From the NCBI GenBank assembly GCA_963082975.1, contig OY720346.1, forward strand, positions 69,555,267 through 69,619,266: DNA of 64,000 bases, in the 5' to 3' direction. This DNA comes from Labia minor. Taxonomy: Eukaryota > Arthropoda > Insecta > Dermaptera > Spongiphoridae. The notes below the pieces were generated by a model, which searched no databases, had not been told where the DNA came from, and saw only the letters and a list, made by a program, of their open reading frames with translations. The position numbers were made by a program, and so were the translations under genes. Every line of letters begins with the position of its first letter. The first letter of the stretch is position 1. Shown here piece after piece: positions 47,585-59,012 of the stretch.

Positions 47585-48548
47585 TATGGGTATTATATTT
47601 ATTTACAGCTAATTGTAAAAATAGTGTGAAATAAGATGTATTGTGTTATATAATCCAAGAGTCGTTTATTTTTATTATTATTATAAAAGATTTTTCTTAT
47701 TGCTAGAATATCATCAGATACGTGTATTTTTATGTGATGTTTAGTAATTGTACCCAATAATAACGAGGGGAGTGAGAAACAAAAAAAAGCAGATGTTCAC
47801 CCACATGTTAGTTCAATTGGACACTCGGGTTCGTGTAGGTCAGTATCGAAACGTAGAAGAGGAGGGAGAATAGTTTACGAAAAAAGGGCTGCATGGTTGC
47901 ATTTTATTGATCGTAGTCTAAAAGCAAGGGTGAATTCAAGATCGACTTTTTATGGGGGAAATAAATAAGTGAATTGAATCAAAGAATGATTTTTTTTTTG
48001 TAATTTTTGTATTTTAATAAAATTTTAATTTTGTTAAAATTCCTTAAAATTCTTTGTATTCACTTCTATTTATTGTTTCCGCTCTTATCCGACACTAAAT
48101 CTACAGAGGTCGGGTAACTGGGATAAATTACCCCAAAAAAATGAATTGACAATGATTCTATCGAAGGTAATAAGGATATTTTTCAAATTTTCTATTTTAT
48201 AAATAAATAAATCAATCAATAAATCAAGTTGCAAGTTTTTCATAAACAGTCAGTTGACTAATGACTCCTTCGTTAATGCCCAAAGATTCAAAATCAAATA
48301 ATGGAGTTAGAAGTGAATCTGGAACAGATTATACTGATAAATAAGAGGACATGCAAAATGGACTCTCGTATAATATTTCATTGGTTTAAATAATAACAAA
48401 AAAAAGAGATACTATAAAATACCTTGAAAAATAATTAAAAACCAATTTAGTCTCCCAGTTGGATTGTGGTAACAACTCGGTGAACTGACAATATAGGATG
48501 AATATATTTTTATAGAATAATTTTATTACCATCGTATTTTGCAAATTT
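47585..48548. other. A+T-rich DNA with a moderately complex stretch
   Basis: 47760-47960 is non-repetitive (GGACACTCGGGTTCGTGTAG near 47818). No coding frame or hairpin of miRNA size was recognised. Confidence 0.3.
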
Positions 48549-48753
48549 TTACTATCTCGCCAGAGAAAAATGTATGTGTGTATGTGAGTGAGTGTGTGTG
48601 TATGTAGACAATATTACGCAAAAGCGGTTTGAGCTAGAATAATGAAATTTGGTACACGGTCATAATTCGTAGTATTCTATCAACTTTTGAGAAATGTAGC
48701 TCATTCGGAAGAGAATCATTACCTACCACGTTTTGATTTTTTTTCCTCTAAAG

Positions 48754-49355
48754 CTCAACCTTTTTTTACCGCGGCACACTTTTAACGGTTTAAAAATTTG
48801 GCGGCAAACAAAGAAAAAGATAAGTGTAAAAGTTTACCATATTGAAAAAAAATGGTTCCAAAAACGGTTTACCTTTTTTTAGAACCAAATTGAAAAAATT
48901 TAGAAAAAAAGTCGGAAATGTTTAAGAGCCTCTTTATATTTGTAATAATTTGGAGGCACATTTTGATAATATCGCGGCACACATACGAGGTGTGACAAAT
49001 AAATAATGAGACTGATTCTATAAAAACCTTATATTTCAAAATGATTCTACAACTCTGCCATCCCCTTCAAAGTAGTCCCCTTGGGCAGCTATACAACGAT
49101 TCCAGCGCGTTTTCCATGCTTCGTAACATTTCTGGAACGCTTCGACTGGGATGTCCGCGATTACCCTCGTCACGGCCGCCTGGATGTCAAAATGGGTTCC
49201 TTTGACCACCTATTTTGTTATAGGGTACAAAAAAGTCACAGGGTGACATACCGGGCGAATAAGGCGGTTGTTGCAACATGGCGATCCCTTTAGAGGCCAA
49301 ATACTGGGACACGCTGAGGGCGGTGTGGCCGCCGCACATAGGTTGAGAATCACTG
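48754..49355 (-). mobile_element. hAT-type MITE inside B7, itself carrying mariner DNA
   Basis: Perfect 8-bp duplication CTCTAAAG (48746-48753 and 49356-49363) within the B element. Right end, reversed, CAGTGATTCTCAACCTATG; the left tip has lost the first bases and starts CTCAACCTTTTTTTACCGCG. Normal MITE sequence runs to about 48985, then a mariner piece, then GGCCGCCGCACAT to the end. Confidence 0.85.
48985..49335 (-). pseudogene. Mariner fragment with transposase C-terminal end
   Basis: Starts with a mariner end (ACGAGGTGTGACAAATAA) and reads on the minus strand as the end of a mariner transposase: a SVSQYLASKGIAMLQQPPYS-like segment with the PCD third-Asp region, ending FEGDGxEL-like. 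It belongs to another mariner subfamily than the 21.8/47.0/61.8 kb copies. The far end is missing, so it was truncated on or after insertion. The plus-strand frame at 49081-49293 is its shadow. Confidence 0.78.
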
Positions 49356-49677
49356 CTCTAAAGTGACCGTAAAAATAAAGATATATGTTTGATAGTTTGT
49401 CACATAATTAAAAATTGTATAAAACTGCTATATATAGAATTTCAGATTGATTGAATCGCTGAAAGTTCTGGAATTAATTTTTTAACACGACTGCCAATCA
49501 CGCGCCAGCACGTGACGTGGTGCCTTCAACAAAGAGCCAAACACGCGCTGGTTTATTAATTATTATTTATTAGTTTTAATTTATAATTTATAATTAATTA
49601 AATTTAATTTAATTATATAATATATGTGTTAATTAATCCAATTGAAATTTGCAAGATAGTCGAGTGGAGATACTCCA

Positions 49678-51084
49678 AATTTTTTTATTTATTTTTTTAG
49701 AGTTAATCAAATAATATAGAATTGGTCATAACATAATAGTTGAATAAAATATAATATAATAATAATGATAAATTAAAGAGAAATTAAAATTGAAATGAAA
49801 CAGGTAAATACATATAAAATACATTTTTTTAAAATATATTTTGTTTATTTGTTTTTTTTCATATAAAATGAATGTTTATATAGATTTGTTTTTTCCTTCT
49901 ATGAAATGGTTTTATAGAATTTATAATCAATGAGAAATAAATTAATTTTTATTTATCTATTAATTTTTTTTTCAGATACAACCTATTATTTAGAGATCCG
50001 GAATTCATTCTCCGAATTTGCACCTAAATAATAATAAAAACTTGCGGTTAAGATGGATAAAAACCTTTGATGTGTAGTTTATATGAGAGAAACTTTTTTT
50101 TTAATAAGGAAAATTCTCTTAATGAAATCGGGCAAAAAAAAAACTAAGCATTTTTTTATATTTTAGATGCAAAGGTAAAATTATATCATAGAAAAGTTGT
50201 AATCTCAGTCAATTCTTGAAATGTCTATGAACATTTTTTCACCTTTGATTAATTTAAGTGTAATAATTTTTTATTTTTAAATTTTGAAGTACGATTTTTT
50301 TTATTATAAACTATTTTAAATCTCTCTAGTTTCAATTTCTTAATGACCGTCACTATTGAGGTTAATCAACATGAATTAAGTTCATTAATAAATTAAAGAA
50401 ATATAAAACTCAATGTCATTTATCTCTGGAAGAGAAACAATAAAAGATTTCGTAAAAATTTTTTAAAAATAAAACAATATACATTTTTTGAGCCATTCCT
50501 CCGAAATTTTTGGAATTGAATCGTGCATGATTTATATTTATGAATTATTCATTTAGGCAAATTTGTATACAAATAAATAAAAACTTCTATTATTATCGAC
50601 AAATCTTGACCCTTTAAAATTATTTTCATATATTTTAATATTATTGAACATTTATTCCGCTCTAGCATTTTATATGTGCCCGTAAGTAGAATAAATTTGG
50701 CGCCCCTATATTCATAACCAAAATGCCGCCCTTCAGATTTGCCGCCCCGAATAAATTCCCGGGTTTGCTGCTCTCTAGAATATATTACATATATTAAAAA
50801 TAATAAAGATTTCCTTTATATTTAGCCCTTTTCTCTTTATTGATTATTTAAACTTTTAAAACTAAATGTTAAGCATTCGAAAATGAATACAATTTACCAG
50901 GTGCAATAAATACTTTCTTGAATTTCTGAAAAATAAAATAAAAGATGTAACTTCAAAATATTGTATTTGATTTTTATTTCTCAATGTAATTCCTTCATTC
51001 AGGCATAAAATGATTTAGGAGATTCTTGTCCCTGAACGTTAATTAAGAATGTGTGTCTTTATAATCGAAATAATCCAATAAATT
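49678..51084. other. A+T-rich DNA
   Basis: A patch at 50670-50775 (GGCGCCCCTATATTCATAAC, TTGCCGCCCCGAATAAATTC) looks like transposon or LINE debris but I cannot place it. No gene. Confidence 0.3.
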
Positions 51085-51250
51085 AAAGGAAAGTGAGGGT
51101 GGAGGCGCCTGTTGGGCGCCCCTTTTTTCCTGCTGAGGGCGGCCTCGGCGTCACTCAGGCGAGACAACTCGGGCAGCTGCCTGCAAGCAATACTGGCATT
51201 TCCTCACCGAAAAACTCACGCGAGAATCAACTCGTAGTGCATTCATTAAT
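51085..51250 (+). other. G+C-rich patch with a 63-codon open frame
   Basis: GGAGGCGCCTGTTGGGCGCC at about 51098-51117 forms a hairpin-like repeat, followed by GCGGCCTCGGCGTCACTCAG. The frame 51093-51284 begins with an ATG-less GTG and matches nothing I know; low coding plausibility. Confidence 0.25.
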
Positions 51251-51439
51251 ACAATTATTAATAGAAGAAACCCGCCATCAATAATTAATTAGATCCCAGC
51301 AAAATAGATTAGAAATAAAAAAAAATTAAATTTGATATAACTACTACAAAATTTATTAATTTTCTTTTTGATTTATTTTTAACATATCATCACATCTATA
51401 TTATATACCTATAAAATCCTATGCATGTATGTATATATG

Positions 51440-51845
51440 ACATGTCTGTAACATTATGAAGTTAGGTACATATTTAGAATTTTATAATTTACAAATTTTA
51501 TAGAATTTAAAGAAAAAAAAATTTGAAATACAAATTCAAATTCTAATTTTCGATATTACTATTATTTTTTTATCATAAAAGAAGAGAATTTATATTAAAC
51601 ATAATAAACATAAAAATAAATCTATCAAAATTATTAATTTGTTACAAACTTCATTTTTTAAAAATTTTGTTTTGTTATTATTAAATATTAAAAATAAAAA
51701 TAAAAAAAAAATATTACGACGATTTGAATAAAGTTATTAATTTTATATTTAAAAATTGTGTTGTTTTGTAAGAATATGAAACAAAATTTCCTATAAATTA
51801 TTATTATTAATCAATCTCGTGCGGCTAGAAGCCGCCTGTCCCTGT
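51440..51845 (+). repeat. F repeat, copy 2
   Basis: Inverted match to 45065-45500 (shared: TTATCATAAAAGAAGAGAAT, CAATCTCGTGCGGCTAGAAG). Contains GCGGCTAGAAGCCGC hairpin (51821-51835) and then breaks off into a LINE fragment. Confidence 0.65.
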
Positions 51846-51940
51846 CCTTGGTCTTCCAAGCGGGCATTTCCAAATCAATCTCCGCACCATTTTTCGCCAT
51901 TCTTTCCTCTCCCATTCTAGTCATATGTCCTAACCCAATA
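51846..51940 (-). pseudogene. Short LINE RT C-terminal fragment
   Basis: About 95 bp matching the block at 37430-37530: on the minus strand it encodes a MTRMGEERMAKN-like peptide followed by a WKTK-type piece. Sits directly against the F repeat end. Confidence 0.7.
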
Positions 51941-52100
51941 AAACCCAAATGTTAAATATTTTAATTTTAAATTTTAAATATTTTAATTTTATTTATTTTA
52001 ATAGGTAAACTAATGTGTTAGAAAATATGTAGAAATTATTTACAAAATAAAAGGTCAACATATTATATTATACATTTGGATGTAAATAACAAAAAAAAAT

Positions 52101-52644
52101 AGTTATTATTCAAATTAAACTTTATGTCGTGGATTTAGATAAAACTTTACCAGTGGGTTCCTTTTTTAATTCCAAATAAACTTTTCTTATGCAATTTTTG
52201 CGGGTGGCTTCTAGTTTACAGGATAAAAATTATTAAAATTTGCATATAAATCCATTGATATTCTATTGGACTACCATATTTGATTGATTTTACCATCAGA
52301 GGGCTCCACTGATTTTCTGGGGGTTTTTTTTGGAATTTTTTGGATTGGATTAGAAAAATTTAAAAAAAATAATTAATTAACTATTTTCCATATATCCAAA
52401 ACGAACCAAAAAACCCCCCGAAAATTAGGAATTAGTGAATTAGTCAATAAAACACTTACTTAATGGTAGATTTCGACGTTCATAACCAGCGAATTTGTCA
52501 AACTTAATAAATCTTTATTTAACTCGTAAACTAAAAGCGACCCGTAAAAATTGCATAGGAAAAGTTTCTTTGGAATTAAAAAAGGAACCCACTGGTAAAG
52601 TTTTACCAAAATCCATGACTGGATGACCATTCAATATAATTACC
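52101..52644 (+). mobile_element. FB-type fold-back MITE, copy 4 (mixed tips)
   Basis: P left (CCATCAGAGGGC at 52293-52304), Q right. The outer tips do not pair: the left tip reads TTCAAATTAAAC...ATGTCGTGG like copy 5, while the right tip reads CATGACTGGATGACC like copy 1. About 90 bp of left flank is shared with copy 5. Confidence 0.78.
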
Positions 52645-53089
52645 TTTTAATATTAAATTTTTTTTAATTTAACTTGAATTCTGCCTTTTTTAACATTCTA
52701 ATTTTATATCATTGATATTTAAATCATCTATAATTCCAACAAAGAGCTTCGGTTCAACCAATGATGCATTCCTTTGCATATAAATACAATATGTACTCTC
52801 GAATATGATTATTTCTAAATTTTGCCCGCCAGTCCATATAAATTCTACCTGGAGGAACCACTCCTTCAGAAACACCTCATTAATATGTAAGATATTATGC
52901 ATGTATATACTTTCTAGAATATTAGTGAAACTAATATCTATCTAAAAGTTTGATTGCCTTTGGAAATAAATAAAAAAAACCATAAATAGTCATAGATTAT
53001 TATAATTTTTTATTTGCAAATAGTGAAATTTTAAATAATTTAAAAAAAAGATTTAAAAAATTAAATTGAACCATAAATAAAAAAATAAG

Positions 53090-53708
53090 CTGGAGTGTCT
53101 CCACTCGACTATCTCGCAAATTTGAATAGGATTAAATAACATAATATATTATATTGATATTAAATTTAATTAATTATAAATTATAAATTAAAATTAATAA
53201 ATAATATTTATTAAACCAGCGCATGTTTGGCTCTTTGTTGATGGCACCACGTCACGTGTTGGCGCGTGAGATTTGCAGTGTTAAAAAATTAATTCTGGTA
53301 ATTTCAGCGAATCAATCAAGCTGAAATTCTATATATAGCAGTTTTATACAATTATTAATAATGTGAAAAATTATCAAACCTATATCTTTATTTTTACGGT
53401 CACTTTAGAGGAAAAAAAATCAAAACGTTGTAGGTAATGACCCTCTTCCGGTTGAGCTACATTTCTCAAAAGTTGATAGAAAACTATGAATTTTGAATAA
53501 TGCCCATGTACTAAATTTCATCATTCTAGCTCAAACCGTTTTTGCGTAATCTTGGTTACATACATACACACATACACAAACACACACACATAGATATTTT
53601 TCTCAACCTTAGTGAAAATGATCCAGGAACCTTCAAAACCTTTAAAAACATCAAAATCTCAACATCGAAAATTTTCGTCATCGCAATACCATCTCTGGCG
53701 AGATATTA
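53090..53708 (+). mobile_element. B element, copy B8
   Basis: Complete copy; right hairpin degraded to CCATCTCTGGCGAGATATTA. CACGTCACGTG block intact and CATACACA microsatellite at about 53561-53590. Confidence 0.87.
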
Positions 53709-54930
53709 AAAAAAAACAAATTATTTATTTTCTTTTTTAATAATTAATCAAAAAGATAAAAGATAATGAAATATTCATTTAAATATTTTTATTTAAAAAA
53801 TAAAATTTACATAGAAATAAAATAAATAAATAATTAGAAATTGCCAAAAGCATTTCTTTTGTATGTTTTAGCTATCAATTTATAGGTAATGAAAAAAAGA
53901 AAATTTATTTTCTTTACCCGGCCAGCAGTTTTTTTTTTTTTTTTTAAAAAAATAAATATCTACATTTTGTTTACTCAATGCTTATCTTTAGTTGACACTT
54001 CTCTTTTTCTCTCTCCCTTTACGTCTGTCTTCAAAATACGTAATTCTTTACTAATCTTATTTATAAAGCGAATATTGATTCTCGAGGTTGTTTATTAGTT
54101 GTTCTTTCAACAGTGAAGGACAGCGTTTCTCAGGTTCAATTTCAGATTTGCTGCTAATTAAATTAGAAAAAGAACAAAAAAAAAACAATATTTATTTTCT
54201 ATTTTAACCTTTATATTAGAATTTTCAACAAAATTAAAATAAATATTGAATTTAACCGAATGATAAAAATTAATCAAATGTAAATAGTTCTAAAATTTAC
54301 GAATTTAAAATTTATTTGAAATTCTGGAACCGATTGCAATTCAAGGATATTAAGTAGATCTTATTTTTTTGTAGAAATAAGATTATAGTCCTGGTCCGCC
54401 GAACTTGAGTTCGAGGGATGGAACCTCGCCAAATTCATTTAGATTTAAGAATAAATACTAATAAACCACAATAATACTAAGAAAACTGGCTAAAAAGGAG
54501 ATTTATTCCACGGGCCAATAATCATTTAAAAGAATCCTTCTTTTCATTGACCTCTCTTATATAAGATGCAGAAATCAAATATTTTACCTAAAACTCCTTT
54601 CCCTTTATTTCAAAATATTTTTTTAATTTCTATTAATAAATATAATTATATTATAAATATCAATAAAAATATAAATAAAATTATAATAAACTTTCTATTG
54701 AAACTTAAAACCTAGTGTTTTTAATAAACTTATCTTTAACCTATTGATTTTATTATTTACTTATTTTTTCAATTTCTTTTATAAATTGAAAATTGTTAAA
54801 AAAAAAAAATTTAAAACATTTAATGAATTCTTCGTGGTCATTTAGAATATCGAATATTGTTTTACATTTGTTTGACTTAATAAATGCCCGATAAATAGTT
54901 TGTTTCAAATCGAGAATTTTTTTAGCGTAT
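53709..54930. other. A+T-rich DNA
   Basis: T-run at 53928-53947; a patch at 54386-54430 (GGTCCGCCGAACTTGAGTTCG) of unknown origin. No gene. Confidence 0.35.
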
Positions 54931-55330
54931 CTTATCTTATTATACTAGCAAATATTGTATATATATATTAATTTTTTTAAATATTAAATATTAAATATTA
55001 TTATAATATTTTTGAAATTCACACCATAGATAATTTTTATAAAGAAAAATCGATATGTTTCGATTTCAGCATCGGGAAAAATCATCTTTGTTAGTTTTTT
55101 CTTAATTTAAAATAAGAATTTTAATAATAAAAAATGGCATGGACAATATTTATTTTATTAATATTTTGTAATCAAATTACGAAATATATATTATGTTAAA
55201 TCCACAGGCCATACTTTTCTGTCTTTCGGTGAATTAATACGTAACGTTTCGGGGCTGTATGTTTTATGACTATTTTTTTTAATTTATATTCTTTTAAATT
55301 ATTTAAAATTGTTTCATATATTTGGTCGTT
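54931..55330 (-). repeat. C-related element with TACTAGC start
   Basis: Begins ATCTTATTATACTAGCAAA, followed by ATTCACACCATAGATAATTT, GAAAAATCGATATGTTTCGA, GGGAAAAATCATCTTTGTTA, GTTTTTTCTTAATTTAAAAT, and GGCCATACTTTTCTGTCTTT. Inverted relative of 40239-40640; TGACGTCA lost. Confidence 0.68.
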
Positions 55331-55390
55331 TATTTATAATAATCTTAATCTTAAATATTTATAGTAAGTAGTAGAATATTTTTTTTTAAA

Positions 55391-55490
55391 GTACCGTGCT
55401 GCGGGTCGGAGAACCAGGTACTGTGATATTAAAGGTGATTTCTAAAATTTAAAATTCCAAGAAAAATAAATAACAAAAACATTTATATAG
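55391..55490 (+). repeat. Small hairpin repeat, copy 1
   Basis: AGTACCGTGCTGCGGGTCGG...CAGGTAC then TTTCTAAAATTTAAAATT...AATAACAAAAAC. Related to 57283-57440. Confidence 0.5.
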
Positions 55491-56469
55491 GTTAATTATA
55501 GGTTGATATTAATTCATAAAAAAAATAATTGTATTACATAACCAAAGTTTATTTTACTAAACCACACAACACATAACAAATTTTTTAATTAATTTATTCT
55601 TCAAGCGTTTATAGATTTAAATAGTTTAAATTTTCCTTTCTTAAAATAAATACTGATAACAACAACATTGATAAATAATAATTTCCAGAAATATATGATG
55701 ATCAAACCATGAAAATAATTCCATTCATGGATTGTAAACAATTTTTCACTAAATCAAAGTCTTATTAATTCTTCCACCATTCAATTAATGATATTAATAA
55801 CACAATTTTAAATGGATTTTTCTAATTAGATATTCATAAATCAGAGTCATAGATCAAGAAATGGTCACTGACTCATTTATTAAAATTTCAAGCCACCGGT
55901 AAATTAAATGACCTTTTTCGATGGGCATAAAATAGAAATAGTTGACCTTTGCGAGTGAACACTTCTTTGGCGTAGAAAACATGATTAAAAAAGATAAATT
56001 TCCTTCTCGTGATTGCCTCGAGAGGTTTTCTAGAGCATATTTATAATTTTCGTTTGTTAGTTGAATACGGTTGTCATTCATTTAAAATGACACAAATTTT
56101 TTTATTTCAATTCATTATTATTATTTTGATTTTGATTTTTTCTTTTTTTTTTTTAATTGGTGAGCTTATTCAAATATTTTATTTCATTTGATTAATTTCA
56201 TCGATTCATTATTTTTGATTTCAATCATGTTTATTTATAGCTGAAAGTAGAATGGTTCAATATGCATACATATTAAATAGTATATATCACGCGTTGTGAA
56301 AAATAATAAATTTCTTAAATGAAATTAAGTCAAGGATCTTTTTAAACAAATACAATGTTTTAAACCTTATAAGTAGATATTAAATTTATTCTTGAATAGT
56401 AAATCGATTTACCTTTTTTTTTGTCTAATTTAATATGCATGAATACAAGTTTGAGAAATCTTAAAAGAT

Positions 56470-56695
56470 GTATCTTATCTTATTATGCTAGCTAAAATTG
56501 TATATATCTATATATATATATATTGGTTCTCAAAAACCGCTCTAACGATTTTTTTCAAATTCACACTAGATATAGTATTTATAAAGAAAAATTGAGTTTT
56601 ATTGATCACATCTCTTGAAACATACAGCTTCATTATTTATTTCTTAATTAAAAATTATATATGAGTGACGTCAATGGCATCCATTTTGAAATTTT
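56470..56695 (+). repeat. C-related element, third TACTAGC-type copy
   Basis: ATCTTATTATGCTAGCTAAA start, then CTCAAAAACCGCTCTAACGA, TTCACACTAGATATAGT, and TGACGTCA at 56666-56673. Confidence 0.6.
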
Positions 56696-57025
56696 ACTCC
56701 CGCCTTTTTTTAAAGGATATTGTATTAATATTTTTTTTAAAATTTAAAATATTTTAAAATTTATTATTTAATTTCGAAATAAAATTAAAAATATTTATTT
56801 TTAATAAAATATATATATATTTATTAATCTCTCAAAAAAAAACAACAAAATAAAATACGGTTGGTTGACTCCCGCCTTTTTTTAAATGATATTGTATTAA
56901 CATTTTTTTATATTTAAAATATTTTAAAATTCATTATTTAATTTCGAAATAAAATTAAAAATATTTATTTTTAATAAAATATATATATATTTAATAATCT
57001 CTCTCAAAAAAAACAACAAAACAAA
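56696..57025 (+). repeat. Tandem duplication, ~172-bp unit x2
   Basis: Units 56696-56867 and 56868-57025, both starting ACTCCCGCCTTTTTTTAAA and ending AAAACAACAAAA. Nearly identical, so recent. Confidence 0.88.
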
Positions 57026-57069
57026 TAAATGTCTTTGAAAGGTAAAAATATGTTTGTTATTATCAAAAT

Positions 57070-57270
57070 ATCTTAGACCAGTAGTAAGAACAATTGTTTT
57101 TACTCCCCGAGTTCGAAACTCGCCGCGTGCATTTTTTTTTATCTATTTTCGTGATTTATTTATTCATTGTTCTTTTATTAATTAAGTTTTAGATAGTTTT
57201 ATAATTTTTAATATTTTTTCAATAAAATATTATTTAATACATTTTAAATAATTAAAGAATTGTATATCAA
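57070..57270. other. A+T-rich stretch with a pol III B-box-like arm
   Basis: CGAGTTCGAAACTCG at about 57107-57121 resembles a tRNA T-arm, and TAGACCAGTAG at about 57074-57084 an A box. No matching acceptor stem. At best a tRNA-derived SINE scrap. Confidence 0.2.
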
Positions 57271-57282
57271 TATTTTTTAAAG

Positions 57283-57425
57283 GGTAGAGCGAGAGCTCGG
57301 TGTCCCAGGTATTAATATTACCAGCCAAATCCAATAATAATGAATCATTTTTTTTAACTTAAGTACCGAGCAGAGGCTCGGGGTCCCGGTATGTATACCT
57401 AAACAATTTCTAAAAATTAATAACA
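57283..57425 (+). repeat. Small hairpin repeats, copies 2 and 3
   Basis: AGGGTAGAGCGAGAGCTCGG...CAGGTATTAATATTACC and, 70 bp on, AGTACCGAGCAGAGGCTCGG with a perfect CCGAGC-AGAG-GCTCGG stem. Same layout as 55391-55490. Confidence 0.5.
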
Positions 57426-57698
57426 AAAACTTTTTATTACACATGCTTTTTAATCGAAATGCCCTAAAAAATAGAAAATAAAATATTTATTAAACCTGGA
57501 ATATTATCCTTTACATATGCCCAACAAAAAAGTGTGGGCGCATATGAACATAAGTAGTAGTTAAAGCACTTAATATTATATATACGGCCATGCATTTTTG
57601 TTGGGCATTTGTAAAGGATAATATTCATTGTTTAATTAATATTTTATTTTCTATTTTTTAGGGCATTTCGATTAAAAAGCACGTGCTAAAAAAGTTTT
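57426..57698. repeat. Palindromic MITE-like element
   Basis: Arms about 57426-57532 and 57594-57698 are inverted copies (TTTTTAATCGAAATGCCC; TATTATCCTTTACA; GCCCAACAAAAA). A spacer of about 60 bp separates them. No TSD resolved. Confidence 0.82.
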
Positions 57699-59012
57699 TT
57701 TTCTATTAATTTATTTTCAAGTTTTTAGTTTGTTTTTTTTATAATGTTTTTCTCAACTTCAGTTGGCGTCTGTCTGTCTCTTTGTTCGCTCTTAAGACAA
57801 TCAAAATCGATTTTTCATCGACTTTTTTATATATATTTTTTTTAATATTTTATTGTTGCTTCCTAGATGTAAAACATTGCACTATTGACTACTATTTAAA
57901 TCTGTTATTCTTGAACATGTATTAGATTGTGAAGTTTCTAGGCCTATAGAAAATGTATAGAAAATATAAAATATAAAAAAATTGTAAATAGAAATAGAAA
58001 TATAACATTGTATTAACATCAACCATTTAAATTCACAAATTTTAAAAATCCATATTTTTGAAAAATTCAAAATTTTTCTTTTTGATTATTGAATTGTCGT
58101 CGACTTTCAATATACGTTTCAAATTTGAGCGAAACCGCTCAACTAGAAGTGGGTTAAAATCCAATTACAAATTTTTAACATTACAGAAGTTAATAAAAAG
58201 CGTATAAAAAGGCAATGGCTGTGAATTTCTGTTCGAGATTGTTAATAAAATTAAAAATTAATAAGTTTCATATAAAATATGATATAGGTATAGATATTTT
58301 TAATTAATCTTAAATTATGAGAATCTTACTTTATGCTATGATCTAAACTAATACAGGTTTCAGTTTTTTTTCTTATTTTTTTTTTCTTTTTTGAAGATTT
58401 TGATAAATTTAAAGCTGTAAATATTTTTTTTTTATTTTTATGTACATATAAGATATTCATACATTTATATGCATGCCATGTAAATATTATTATTAATTTT
58501 TCAAAAAAAATCCTCTTATTTTTCTATAAATAATTTCCGTATTATGATGACCTTAACAATATTTTTTTTCCTCTTCACTTAAAAATGTAAAACTTATTTC
58601 TCTTTGAATCCATACATATAAAAGTATAGTTTAGTATTAAGAAATTTAATAAAAAAAAAATAATCAAGAAATGAAAAGTCATATATCTATTTATTCTCTT
58701 CCTTTAATGTTGTCGTTTACTAAGATAATATATAAAAAAAATAATTAATCTTCTTGAATCGATTAAAATTCATTTAGCACATTACACCTCTCACCTTTTT
58801 AAAAAAGCCTCATCAAGGCTGGTTTAAAATAATATTTATAATCTAATAAATATATAAAAGATTAATCATTAGTTTTGAATTTAAAAATATAAGTTCTTAT
58901 ATATATAATTTTTGCTTCTCATCTAAATATGTAAGTTCCAAGGATTTTTTTATATATATATATATTTTTAAATTTAATATATTTATTAAAGCTTTTGTGG
59001 TTATTTTGATAA
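57699..59012. other. A+T-rich DNA
   Basis: Patch at 57750-57815 (TCAACTTCAGTTGGCGTCTG with GTCTGTCTC) looks like the microsatellite-centred part of an eroded B/Helitron-type repeat. No gene. Confidence 0.3.

Larger units (their letters stand above)
48549..49677 (-). mobile_element. B element, copy B7, split by a hAT MITE
   Basis: The left piece is 48549-48753 and the right piece resumes at 49356 or 49364 depending on where the duplicated CTCTAAAG is assigned. The two pieces join to a normal B sequence at CCTCTAAAG|TGACCGTAAAA. The first hairpin has lost its second arm (GCCAGAGAAAAATG). Confidence 0.88.

Noticed and set aside
49081-49293. 70-codon plus-strand frame
   Set aside because: Reverse strand of mariner transposase debris.
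57074-57130. Possible tRNA gene
   Set aside because: A T-arm-like CGAGTTCGAAACTCG exists, but no acceptor stem, anticodon arm or correct spacing could be built.
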